NCBI GenBank assembly: GCA_013399855.1
Contig: VXAY01006938.1
Coordinates: forward strand, 159,500 to 223,499
DNA from: Oxyruncus cristatus
Lineage: Eukaryota; Chordata; Aves; Passeriformes; Cotingidae
Direction: 5' to 3'
Length of the DNA stretch: 64,000 nt
Under the pieces are notes generated by a model. It was not told where the DNA came from. It ran no database searches and saw only the letters and a list, made by a program, of their open reading frames with translations. This document shows, piece after piece, positions 1 to 13,600 of the stretch (its first letter is position 1; every line of letters starts with the position of its first letter). The translations under genes were made by a program, and so were the position numbers.

Positions 1-3000
1 CTAACTTTTCCTTATTACAAGTCTATGCATTAATCCTATTCTACTATTCTGATAGATTGCTCACTGATAAACTGTCAGTAGCCTTGCCAAGAACTATGAC
101 TGTTATGATGGAGCTACCATTTGGAAGTGGACTTGCAAACTGAGCAACTTTAATCGCAACCAGTTGTGGTATTCCCAAGAGTTTGCACATCAGTCCATCA
201 GTGAACCAAAACTATTCTGCTTATTGGCCAAATTGCCAGGATGTGGTGAAATGACTTAATTGAAGGCACAGGCATGAGGCACCCTGAGGATTGCTCCGTT
301 CCTTTGTCATCCCCTCCAAAGACGTGACCTTTAGTTTAGATTAGGCTCACGTTATTTGCTAACATATTTTAAGTTACAAATAAACAAACTGAAAACACTG
401 AGAGGGATTTGGAAAAAAAAAAAAAAATCCCTTTTTAGTGTCTTTTCATTACCCATTTCAGTTAACATACTTCAGCAGCTTTGTTGTTTGCTTTTCCAAA
501 AAGCCACACGTAATTAAGATTTTCAAATTACTCATGTGGATTAATTCATGTCTATTTATCATTAGTCTTGCTCCTTTAACCACATACATTTTTATATGAT
601 GATTTTCAGTAATTCATTCAGATAATTAACATGAAAACCTTATTTCTTCAATGTAACCACAGGCAAAACGGCAACCTCAAAACTCATTCTATGTTTCTCT
701 GTAAAATGAGAAAATACTATGGTTTCTTTTCAACATTCTATATTGTGCACAGTAGTCAGGTGAGTACATTAAAAAAAACCCACCTAGGTGGAAGCACATG
801 ATTGAGGTATGAACAGGGAAAATTCTTGCTTCTTGCACTCACTTCGGAGACACATCTGTTAATCCCAGTGACTCTACTACCGAAAGCTAATTTATAGGTG
901 TTTAATTTGTTTTTAAGTATACAGCAAAGGATCCTTTGACATAAAAACTTCTATGGAATTCAATTCTCAGAATAAGAGGAGAAAATCAGTATGAGATTAG
1001 GGAGGATGTGATTTTTTTTTTCCCATGTATTATTCTCATCCAAAGAATCTGACACTTACATTTCGGTATAAATAAAGCAAGTTTTTCTTTTAAAAAGTCA
1101 TGCTCAAATGGCCCTTACTTAATTTGAAGTTTTTTGGAAGTTTCTCCTAGCTCGAAACTAGTAACCAAAAAAGTAAAATGAAATAAAATTAAAAATAATC
1201 AACTTATGGAAAAACCTGAAATATGCTACATTATTGTGGAAAAGTTTCCTTACATTAAATCTATGTATTTTCAACAGAATGGTATTTCATAAAAGATACT
1301 TCTTGCAGTTCTGGAAACAAGTATGTACAGAAAACTTTGCCCTGCAAAGTAGTCAGATGAACTTTATTAAAATATTTTTAATTGCCTAAGAAAGATTAAG
1401 GCAAGCCAAGGTCCAGAGGGAAGCAAAAATAATACAAGTTTTGAGACAAGACCTAGAAGACCTTACAATAGTAACTCCTCCACTAATTGAGCTAAAGTAC
1501 AGATTATTTCCAGTAGTACTGGTAGCTTCTGGTTGAAATGGGATTTGTAACTTTAAATAGTAATTCTGTTAGAACTCTGTAAGGTAAAATAAAGTACATT
1601 TGTGACTAAGTGGTTTCCCATACCAGTGCATTTTTTCATGTTGTACTGAAAAGCATAAATATCAAGAGGGTAGGAAAAACACTAAATTTCTAGTTACAAT
1701 TAAGCAGTAGGACCAAGGCTTGGCAACAAAGCAAGCCAGTCAATATGATCACTTTTGGCTTTTCTGCTTAGTGTAGGAACATGTAAAAATTTCCTGTTTG
1801 CTGGAACAGAGCCAGCATCTTAGTCCAAATCCAGTACACATACGTATTCTGATGTACTTGCCCACCCCAAAGATTTAAAAATAATTAGGAATCAAAAGAA
1901 GATTTGATCAGACATCATCATTAGCAAACACATGATGCTGAGGTTTCAGAGTTTAAATTCCTCCTAGTACTGTTTTTATTCCTATAACAACACTCAACAG
2001 TTTACCAGTCCTTCAGTGACCAGAAATTAAGAGGAAACTATAATAACTGGGTACACACACAAATCCTCAAAATAAATACACAACTAAAATACATTACTGT
2101 TTTCTAAGTAGGCATATTTAACTGAACAAGAAGTAGTATTTGACGTTTAAGCTGATTTAGATATATCTGTCGAAGGATTCTTTTTAAGCACAGAATGCTG
2201 TTTTTCTGGTGACTCTAAACATTTTAAAGCAAAAAAATTGCTTAGCAACCAGCTAAATGAATTGCTATCCTTTTATCTATAATTAAATTACAAGTTTCTA
2301 TTTTGCAATTATCACAGTACACATGCTCTATATATTCAGAGATAAAATTCCCAATAAATCTAAAAATGCACTTAGAATTACAGAATGCTGTAAAACAATT
2401 AGAATAAAAAGCTTTTTGTCTTTGATACACCCCATAGTGCTCAGTTCAATGTTACCCCCAAGATTTTTCCTCTTTTTATTTTCTCTCATGGTATTATACA
2501 GAAACCCTCTCTATTTTTTATATGAAATGATATATAATGACTGTACGTTAATCTCTATAGGTATTATTATTTAATTGCATTAAAACTGAATACTTAAACT
2601 AAAATGTGTATTTGTAAACTCCCATCTAATTCATCCCAGACAAGGATTAACACTATGATTTTGGAAAGGTTTTTTTTCATTCTAACAGGGGAGCTCCTCC
2701 AGCCTCTTCAGAAACCATCATTTTATTGACATTGAATAATCTGAAGTTCAGACGGAAACAACTCCCACACTTAAATATATTTATATAACACTCGTATTTT
2801 CTGAGATTATCACCTAACTGCATGACAACTTCAGCTTCAAAATTCAAACATATCCTGGCAAAAAAAAAAGATTTCCTATTTGACACTAAATTGAAAAGAT
2901 GGCAACAGAACACAACATATCAAATTGAAGCCTACTTACTTTACTGCTTCTCCAGGAGAAGTTATACTAATGGAATCCGCAGTTCAATCCCCAATTTATA

Positions 3001-6000
3001 TAAAACATCATGAGTACATGATAGTTCTCAACAAACAAGAAATTATTGGTTAACTTGGGAACAAACAATAGGAAGCTGAAGAAACTTATTTCAAACTATC
3101 CTCTTATTTCAGCTTCTGTCATCTATAATCACCGGCACTTCAGACAACATTCCCAAATAATAATTTTGGAATTTACACCACTAATCAGTGTGGCAATTCA
3201 AGCACCTATACATTTCTCACTTTTCTAAGTATTATTGACAAGAAATTGCATGTGTCAATAGTTGGAAATTGTCAAACTAATCTTAAAAAAAAAAGTTGGG
3301 GCATCTGTAAATTTGTTTTACAGCAAACCTTTAGATAAATAAATGGTTAATTTCTAGAAACATTAGGACTGCTTTAAGCATAAGCAATTAGATGATGTAA
3401 GGCTGTACATTCTCCAGTCACGAACATCTTCATATTTTCTAAGGCTTGACAAGAAAAAAATTACATTAGGATTTCACTCTAGATGATTCTTGTTTCAACT
3501 TGACAAATTCTAATCCTATTTGGCATAATTATGTCTTTGGAGAGCAACACAAAGAAGATAAGGTTCACAAACATGGAAAATAATATTTTCACACCTTGAG
3601 AATGCAAGGTTTCCATAAATACTGTGACAGTGGATATATTTAGTGGTTAGAAGAAATGCAAAGAAAAAAAGTCTAATTTATGCAGTAATTCTAGTTCCTA
3701 GCATGGATTGGCCAACAGACTTAGCAGATAGCTTTTTTTTTTCATTAAAAACACAATGTCTAAACAGAGGCAATACTTGCATCAGTGTGTATTGTCCACT
3801 ACATCTTTCCTCCTCAAGGTCAAAATGTCAAATAGATATCAAACAAATATCAAAAGCCCTGCTGATATGTTCTAACAATTATCAAAAGCTGTGCTGTATA
3901 TGGCTTGACACTTCTGTTTAGTTTCACACTTTCACTAAACCCTGAAATCTGTCCTACGTTTCTAATCACTCTAACAGTGCTTTGGACTGGAAAAAAACAA
4001 AATATTATCAACTAATCCTGAAAATTAGAAGTGCACATACACCAACGCAAAAGCAACTGTCTTCAAAATTTCTGCTTTTTTTCTCTGTGAAACAAGACAG
4101 TAATTTTAGCTAGCAACCAATGGCATCTTCTTCCATGTGGCTTTGACAACTATAATCAAAAAACAAACAATATACAAATTCTTTGTAGTTATAAATTTCT
4201 AATTGATCAAACACTCTTAGGGCAAAACTACCAAGACAAGGATAATTTACATTTTTTCTTTGCAAACATGACAACTTCTGTTATCCACTTGAAATGAATT
4301 ATATTTCAGACATTATTCCAAGTCTTGTGTTAGTGTTTCTTTTTCAGCATTGCATGAGCAAAATGTGTTATTACTTGGTTAGGTCTTTTATTTTTCTTGC
4401 CTAGCAGTATCGAATATAAATTCTGCAGGCACCTTTAGACTCTTAAGTCAAGACATTTGCACTATAACAACAAAACAAAAAATTAAGCACTGTTTGAGTC
4501 TGTATCAAGTGCATTAGCAGAATTCTGTATTTTCATTTATTTGGTCTCTCAGTTTTCAGTAAGTTGTTACATCACGAGAGCATGCTACAGAGTGAATCGT
4601 GTGATCACGTGAGTTGTTTTTTTTTTTTAAGGTCTCTAAAAATTTAAATGCTCATGATTTAAATGCGCCCTTCTTTTCAAACCAATTGTGTCTGACTGCC
4701 AGTTAGGTAAACCAGAGAGACAGGCAGGAATTCCCATAACAATAAAGTGACAGGGGAGAAGATTTACTTTCCTGCACTGGCTGAGACATCAGCATGTGTA
4801 TATATTAATATTCCATATATATTTCAGTAGGTTTAGACCACACATTGAGCATATTTCTTCTAAACTCTAAAGCTATTCACTCAACTGTATGACAGGGGTT
4901 TATTTTGGTCTATAAAACTAATCCTGGGACTGTTCAACCAAAATAGCTTTTCACCACAACAGGTGTTAGCTGATCATTAGCAGAGCTAGGCTTAAAGCTC
5001 TTAACCACAGTCATTAGAAATACCTCTTGGTGTTAAAAAGTCAAAAGCAAGGCCAAAACACCATCAGTGATCTGCATCAAGGGACTAGTTTAATTGGAAT
5101 GGCATTTTTAAAATTCACTTTGTCTAGTCTTGTCTAGTAGTCCCAGCACTGCAGTTGTAACATTACATCATTGTAAATAAAGAGGACCTTTTGTTGATTT
5201 TGACTACTAAAAGAAGACACTATCTGACTTTTTTTTGCATTATTATATACTTCAATGTGTTTGAACGAGATTTTTGTCATATATATAGTTTCAGAATCGT
5301 GGTTAATTGAATGCATTTGAAATAAAATACTAATTCTGAGAGCTTTAAAATAAAACATGTACACACACAGATAATGGACACTTCCTTTTTTCACCATCTA
5401 CAGTTATAAAGCATTGTTATAAGTTTTCTTTTTGTCCACAGACACTTTATAAGGCAAAGTGTATGCAAATTGTTAGAAACAGTTAAACAGTTACTTATTT
5501 GCACTATACTAGACTAATTCAGAAATGAATGCTAGACTCAATAGAGCAGCAATTATATTGCACTTACCTAAAGGCAATTTAACATTTTCAAGTATCTCAT
5601 TTTAGTCTGCAAGTGACTGACTCTCTGAAATTTATCACATCTGAAGGTACATTAAATACAATATAGGAGTTATTTAGTAGCAGGCTCCATCAATTCACAA
5701 GTTAGAAGGTAAGACTGGAATAAATTTTCCTCTCAGAAGACTCACAAGTGTATACGTGAAGGTTAACGTCATTTCACTTCAACTTTATTGTCCACAGCTT
5801 TTTTCACCCCACTCAAACAGCATTCTGTAGAAAATGGGTAGGTTTTGATAACATCCACTTATAGGTATCCTCCTGTTCTGTCCTGCTTATGATGCTTCAT
5901 ATTTCCCCTCCACGACACTGGAACTCCACGGTTACTGGCTTTAAGCAGTAACTCTTATGCCTTCTCCTACCTAGCAAAGGGGTAATTATTGCTTCTGGGC

Positions 6001-8630
6001 AATTATTTATGCTAGATCAGCTTGGAAACTGCTAGATTCTGTGCCATTTCTGTAGTACCTAGAATTTCAAGGATAAAACAAGAATCAGGCAGGAAAGCTT
6101 GGAAGTTAGTTCTATTATCTGCTCAAAGATACTTACTATCCTCCTCAGAAATAGCGACATTTCACTATCTTTCTTCAGCTATCTTTTCTACCTCCCCTTC
6201 AAAGAAAGCGATCTTTGTTGGAAAAAAAATCAACACAGATTCTTCTCAGCAACAGAGTAACATTGCTCTATATTCACCAACATCCTTTTCCTTTCTTCAG
6301 TCAATACTCAGGATCAGCGTAGTCAGCTCACAATACAGCTAACAGTACTGATGGGGGGAAAGGATGACTTCCCAAAAGAAAATACTCTCAGATTTACATC
6401 TTATTTGTTCCTCTTCTTTTCTTTAGCAAAGGCAACACAGATAGCATCCAGGTAAAATGAGGCTGTCTAACCTCTGGTCTTGGTTCTTCTAAGTAACACA
6501 TCAGTATTAGGAGAACATCCAAATTCTCTTGCCATGACCATCTCATTTGAAACCTTAATTCATCTCTAGGTCAGCTTGCCTCTTCAGGGAATTTTATTTT
6601 ATTTTTGAAGGACAGGGAGCAAAAAAGGTTTACACTTCCTGAAGGATTTTCAGTGGAAAGAAAAGACTCAAAGAAAGCTTTGAATGGATTTAGACATAAC
6701 AGAAATACAGAAAAGCGAGTTCACATTAGCCTGCATGGAACAAAAATATAACAAAAAGTAGGAAGACACTTATAGAGAGCTATAAATATGATTCTTTGAT
6801 TCTGTATAAGGCAGTCTGTTACTGAACTTGCATACATGCATGTACATAACTTGAAGAGAAAGCTACGGAAGAAACAGAACACAAATCAAAGTTACTTCAG
6901 ACACACTGGAAAAATCAACCCAAGTCAGGATTGGCTAGGACAGTGTTTCAAAGCTTTTCTCCGCTTAGGATTTTGTACTTTCTAATTATGGTACAAAGAC
7001 ATTATCTGTCAAATTAATTGTTCAGCTCTACTTATACAGTCAAATTGCAGATGTATCCTGGATGTCCAGGATTATATATGTTTTCTTCTGCAAACAGGCA
7101 TCGGTGGGCTGACATTCAGCAAGTTTCTAAGAGCTTAACGCTCTGTTACGATACCTAAGTGGTAACCATATTGTATCCTCTTGTAAGAGTAAAAAGAAGA
7201 ATAATTTTTTTATACTGTTGCTTAAGCTGCTTCTTGGGTTTGGTTTTTTCTTTTCATTTTGAGAGACTATTTAAGTTCAGAAGTAAGCTTTCCTTGGAGG
7301 GTCTCAATTTTTTTTTTTTTTTTAAATTTTTTTTACAAAAAGAAAGAAACTAGAGAAGAAAAGGAAATGTCTTTAAGAAAGAAGATTCTGTTTTATTTAA
7401 AGGAACCAACTTCCACTGACTAGTGAAGGGTAAACCGCATAAGATATGGCTCCTCTTTTCACTTAGAATGGAGTCCAGCCATATTACTGACACTTGCTCT
7501 GTTGTGCCAAATATATCACTTACTCTGTGTTATGCTGAAAACAACTTCAGCCAGATTTGACTGTAGTAGCATTGTCTTTTTCAGGTCTGTGGTTTGGACT
7601 TACTCCTGAAACAGCATAAGTACAGACTTCCACACCACATCACAGTACTGCATTTATTTCCTAAGGCCCAATCTCAACAGCAATAAATCATGTTTTTGGA
7701 TACAAAACACTTGACTTTAACTCTTTGGTAGCAATGATAAGGATTTCCCTAGTTATTAAAAAACAGCAAATTTCTCATTTTAACTGCTCAGCCTCAGGAA
7801 TTTCACCATCTGTGTCAAGGTTCTGAACACATCATGTGCTCTTTAGGTTATATCCTGAAAACCACAAAAACATTAGTTTTGGTTTGTTTTTTTTTTTCTC
7901 TCTGCACAGGTAGTAAAATAGTGAATTTTGTTTGAGAATGGTTAGATATCATATTTTAAAAATAGATAATTTCAGGGCTATATGCATTGGTACGTGCTGT
8001 CTGAGGACTTGCAATCTGTTTAGCCTCAAGACAAGCAAAGCAAATGACTGAAGAAAGGCTGAAAGTTAGAAAACTGGTGTCAATGGAGGATATTTTCTAA
8101 CTGGTTAGAATTGGTCACATGGGAGAAGAAATACGTCCTACTCCCCACTAGGTATTCCCTTGGAAACTACCAAGTAGGCTCTTCAATCCGCTGTCCTTCT
8201 TGCTCCGTCTCACCTTCAGCGTTGCCTCTCCTCTCCCAAGGAGCATTTTTGGAACAGACAGTGCTACTGGCTAACTCATCCTCTGCTGATAGAAATTTAT
8301 TCTTCAGGGAGACAGTACGACTTTTAATCTTTGCATTTCTGGTACTGCTGCCCGTGGTTACAGACAAGAACCATGATTTGTCAATACTTTCTTTAGCCTG
8401 GGCAACTCTTTCTTCTTTTTTAAATAGTACTTCTTACTCAGCAAAATCCAGACAAAACTACACATTAAGGTTCCCATTTCTTTTTTTTTCTGCTTCTTTG
8501 CTTGTTTGAACTCCTCCAGGCAAACTCAATGCTTGCAGAACTCCAGATCATCGGAAAAATCCTTTAAGCCTGACAGATCCTGCACCCTTATGCAACTGAC
8601 CCAGGGTGGTCAGATTAGTCTGTTCTGCCT

Positions 8631-8666
8631 GCCCCCTCACATCTGGGAGCCCCCTCACATCTGGGA
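8631..8666. repeat. Exact tandem duplication, 18 bp x 2
   Basis: Two adjacent identical copies of gccccctcacatctggga lie in a locally GC-rich stretch of intron 9. Confidence 0.95.
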
Positions 8667-10377
8667 GCCCCCCACTACCATTTTTTACTGCCAGTGATGC
8701 CCCCTGTTTATTTGGTCTGTCAACAGCCTCTGGAAGAACACTGCTTTATACACCCTTGTTATCTGATGCCACACAGATCTGTACCCTAACAGAAACTTTT
8801 AACTTTACTTCTGTGATGATAACTTCAGGACAAATGTCCACTTATGATAATTAATCTTAACATACTTAACTGAGTATCTTTTGCAGGAAGACAATGTAGG
8901 GTAGCAAAAGTACTTGTTCCCAGACAGATTTGGAACACAACCACAAAAATTACACAAAACAATGGAGCCTTAAAAGCTCCCTTCACACCCTCAGTATAAG
9001 GCGCAAAATACCTTCTTGAAAAGAACCAATTTAAATGTTTTCATAATTTCAAATTTAACGTTAGTCAAGGGCACAAGAAGAATAACAGTTGCATACCTTT
9101 TTTACGTTATAAAAACGTAAATATGCAATTTGTGAACCCATCCTGTTAATTAGTGAAAATCAGCTAGCACATTTTTCTGTAACAGGAAAAGCCAAAAAGT
9201 ATCAGGAAAAATTACACACCTAGACCAGTGATTTAGAGTAAGGCTGCCACTGAATTCATTATTTATGTCAGAACAAATTATAGAATTTCGATAAAACACC
9301 TTCACAACCCTCAGTCCATAAGAACAGCTGTCTGTAAAAGAACAGGGAGGCACAGTGAGGGGAAAATCCACACAATGGCAGACAGGACTCCACAGGGAGT
9401 GTGCGTCTACCTGTTTTCCCTCATTTTGAATGCCAGCATCCACCACAGGAATTCTGCCTCCAACCGTCTCTACAGTTCAGCATTCTACATACTGGGATAC
9501 TTGGTGTTCACAAATAAGCGTAACATGTTGAATGCAAGAGGCATGACTCAATTACTCTTTGCTGGGCATAGGGGCTAGGAGGTGACTCGAGATGACAATT
9601 TCAGTGAGACTTCTAGGATGGCCTTAGCAGTTTCCCAAGAAAGTGCATATTAACAAGTCTCGATGTCCATTAGAGAATACTTGATTTCTGATTTCATTCA
9701 GTTCTACCTGACTTCACCAGTAGACATATTTTGTCTTTTTAAAAGAGCTACTTCTCTCATAAGCAAGAGGATCAAGCTGCCAGAGGTCACCAGCAGCCTG
9801 GCTTTAAATCTTATGTGAAAAGTTCAGTTTCCAGAAGCAAAACAAAGCTGCCACCTTTCTTTCAGAGACTGAGGACACGATTGTCCTGAAAGAAGACGAA
9901 CTCCCTAAGAAGCAACTAATACTGAGGAAGGAATGAAATAAAAATAGTCAGTGGTACATGAAAAAGAAAGGAATTAGGGAAGATGAGAGTAAGAGTGAAA
10001 GTCAGATAAACAAGAGGTGAGAGCTGACAAAGAAGGGCTGAAGGGAATATGGCATGGGTGAGTAAACAAAAAGGAAAGCTGACATAGGCACAAGTGACTA
10101 ATACTGCAGGGGGCAAAAAAAAAAAAGAGTGAGAGACTGCTATGGAGCATGAAAGAAAATCCTGTCTTGGTGGGCAAAAGTGAGTAATGTGTCTAAATCT
10201 GACAGAGTTGTGTAGAGAGAAGCTATACTCTGAATATATTTATTAGAGACCAAAACAAGTTAGAAGCATGAGCTGTAATGGATTAATATCCAAACACAAC
10301 AGCCTAGTATCTGACCAGTCATATTACGCACAGAAATAACAGCAGTCATTAAAATCACTATGAAAATTGGATGAAGA

Positions 10378-10600
10378 ACCATAGAATGGTTTCAGCTGGA
10401 AGCAATCTTGAAAAACCATCTAGTCCAATCCCTCTGCAATGACCAGGGACATCCTCAGCTAGATTGGGTTGCTCAAAGCCCCGTTCAATTTGACCTTGAA
10501 TGTTTTCAGGGATGGGGCATCTACCACATCTCTAGGCAACTTGTTGCAGTGTTTTACCACTGTTGTCATAAAAAATTTCCACCTTATATCTAGTCTGAAG
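10378..10600 (-). mobile_element. CR1-type LINE, 3' end fragment
   Basis: Read on the plus strand it shows the antisense CR1 3' end: catagaatggtt, then tagtccaatccctctgcaatg, gggacatcctcag, ttgctcaaagccc, and ttcagggatggggcatctac. The minus-strand translation contains NKLPRDVVDAPSLKTFK, typical of the CR1 tail region that follows the reverse transcriptase. The fragment is 5'-truncated and diverged, as is usual for avian CR1. The outer limits are approximate. Confidence 0.88.
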
Positions 10601-13600
10601 AAGCTGCAAGACATTTTGACAAAGGAGGCAATCTTTTGAGTTATATACACACCATGTTTTACATTTTCCCAGCTCTATTAGAGATCCAACATACAGAAAT
10701 AAACGTTTGCCTACTACAGATAAGGAAGAGACACAGACACATTAAGATACACACTGAAGTTCTTGCACAATAAGCTGTAAGATGAGAATATGGCCTTATT
10801 CCAACAACTGAATGACCCGCTTGCTTTTTGACTCTTACTACTAAGCTATTAACAGCTTCAGACCATGAAAGCTGTTCAAAATAGAAACAGTTTTCTAGGC
10901 ATATTTCCTTCCTTTATTCTAAAAACTGTAAGGGTTTCACTGCCATGTATTAAACTAAAAAGCAAAGAAAACATCTCAGTTTTAGCCAATGATAAAACCC
11001 CAAAGCAGGCACAATACTAATTTGGGGGGATGTAATGCATATGCTTTTCCTTTCCAAGTGTTGGAATTTTGAACATCTCATTTTACAGTGCAGAAAAATC
11101 TTTCCCAGTCTATTTATAGAAATCTGTAAAAGATGTTCTCTCTCATCTTTTGTCTAGACTAGACAGAATTCATTGTAGAACGTGTTGGGCAACATATTCT
11201 GACAAATGTACTGAAGAAAAAAAAAAAATATCGAGCTGACACAAGACACGAAGCCTTTCAAGAAAAAAAACCCTAAGCTCCAATTTAATTAATGCAAGAC
11301 ATGCTTAAGGATAATACAGACAAGGAAGTAAATTCTCAAATATGTCAAAATACACCAACTAATACCTAGTGTCATGATTTTTATTTCAGTTCAGAAAAGG
11401 CCTCACATCTCAGTTTCCCAGCTAGAAAAACATTAAATAGTGTAAATATTTTAAAACATTTCTGCAAATTGAAACAAGTAGAGCATGATGCTTTTAAACA
11501 TTTTACTGGCATTTATTTGAATAGTCTTCATAACTACCAGCTCTACTTGCTATGATTAATGCCGCCAATACAAACACGTCAGAAGTACATGCCATACCAT
11601 ATTATCATATATGCTAAGCATATAAATTATACACAGGAAAAAAAAGTCTGAATTTTCTCACAGTAATCACGAGACTCATTTATGATACACATTGCATGAA
11701 CAGTCCACTAAATGAGCTGGCATTGGCTCGACTTCCTGATGCAACGAGCTAACCTTCAAGAACAGAACACCCTTTATTATTTGTGTATTTGCACAACTGG
11801 AAGTTACTTTTCATAAGAGTCACAAACACTTCATGTGAGCTACCCTATGAAGTTTTCCTGCATATGTCATATTACAATTAAGTATTAAAAATAACACTTT
11901 CCTTTATCAGCATGTAAACTATACAAAAAAAAAAATGCATTTGTGGAAGAAAAAGCACAAAGAGCAGAGCAATGGGGTCCTGCTGGCAAGAACACATGCT
12001 TCCCTCCCTTCAGTCAATGTACTGCTTAATACATGATCAGTACTTGAATTCAAGCATTCTACAAATACATGTATAATAAATCTGCATACATCCTCCATGC
12101 AGATGCATTTAAATATTTCACAAATTTAATCTAAACTTCTTAATTTCTGGTTAACAGCACTTGAAAATTCCATTTTACTATTTAAATGTGCAGTTTTTGA
12201 TAAAAGACAAAAAGAAACGCTGTGGAAATACCAGAATTAGGGCTGATAAATCTTTCTCCTTCTATAACACATAGGGCACCATGTTTCTCCACAGCATACT
12301 GAAGCCAACTAACTCCTTATACAAGGGCAGTACACTAAACAAAACCACACCCAAAATCAGTGCTGAACATAATGGGGTTTACTCAAAGGATGACAGCTAA
12401 GCAAGTAAACAGATGTTTCACTGAATCTAAGCTGTAAGTGTTTTTTAGGAAAAATTTATCAAAAATAGGTACTCCAAATCCTTCCCCTTTACATCTCCTT
12501 TCAGAAGCCCATGGTTTATAGACTTAGAACTTGATTAAACATTTTTTTCACTCAAAAATCTTAAATTTACCATCAACAAATGTACCAAAGAAAATACCAA
12601 TTAGAAATCCCTTCCAGTAGGCTGGCTACCTAAAATTTCACAAGTAAAAAGATCAAAGAAAAAAAAAAATTAAAGGAAGAAAAAAATCATTGGAGACATT
12701 TCGGTTTTTCATCCTTAATTTTTGGGGAATAGAAAAAGAAATTCGAGCAGGAGCAGAGTAAGAAAGATTTATTGCTTATCGAGTTCATATATTTTTTCCC
12801 AGAGTGGCGAGAAGAAGAATAGCTAGAGCTGACTGCATCTGTTTTTCTTTAAAAAGAAAACAAACAACACAACAGTGACATTTTACTGATAATAAATGAA
12901 TCAGTGAGTACCAGATTTTCACATTTCAGACACCTTGGGAGGGAACAAAAAATACATACTTCACAATTGCAATCAAAGACTATAACATTCTAATCAAATC
13001 TGTCCTAAATTGTGCATTATGTCAAAAAAATCTGTTCCTTCTTCAATATTTCGTCTTTAACATAGACCAGAAAGAATGTTTGGTGTATTTATATAAAAAA
13101 AGTTCTACTTCCAGTCAAAAATATAGACACAATATGATCATAGAAAATTAAACTCAAGTTGCTTAGACAGTAGCAAACAAGAATTTAACCATCTTCATTT
13201 TTTCAGATGGTATTTACTTTGAAAAAAAAAAAGGAAGACTTGGATTTACTCCTTGTTTAGTTCATCTGTGCTCTTTTCAGCCAAATAGGCAGATCAGTAA
13301 AATATGTCTCTAAAAAAAGTGACTGCTAGTACTGATAACACATGAATTGAACTGATCAGCAGAACACTGTCAAAAAGGAATTATTAAGCACCATGCAGAA
13401 TAGTGAGAATGTCCTATTTCCTTCAGATGATACCTCAGCGTTTTGTTGAAAGGGGGTTTAATTTAATTTTCTTGCTGCAATGAAATCTTTCTTGCTTAAG
13501 TAAATTATAATAGTTATAACTGGTGAAGGACATAAGAGGGGGAAGGGAAGCCTGTGACATGTCAACTGGCTGTCAGAGAGGCTGCTAGAAAAAATAAGTG

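Noticed and set aside
8111..8509. Longest plus-strand open frame (132 codons) in intron 9
   Set aside because: No domain or coding signature; serine- and leucine-rich composition typical of chance translation of pyrimidine-rich DNA.
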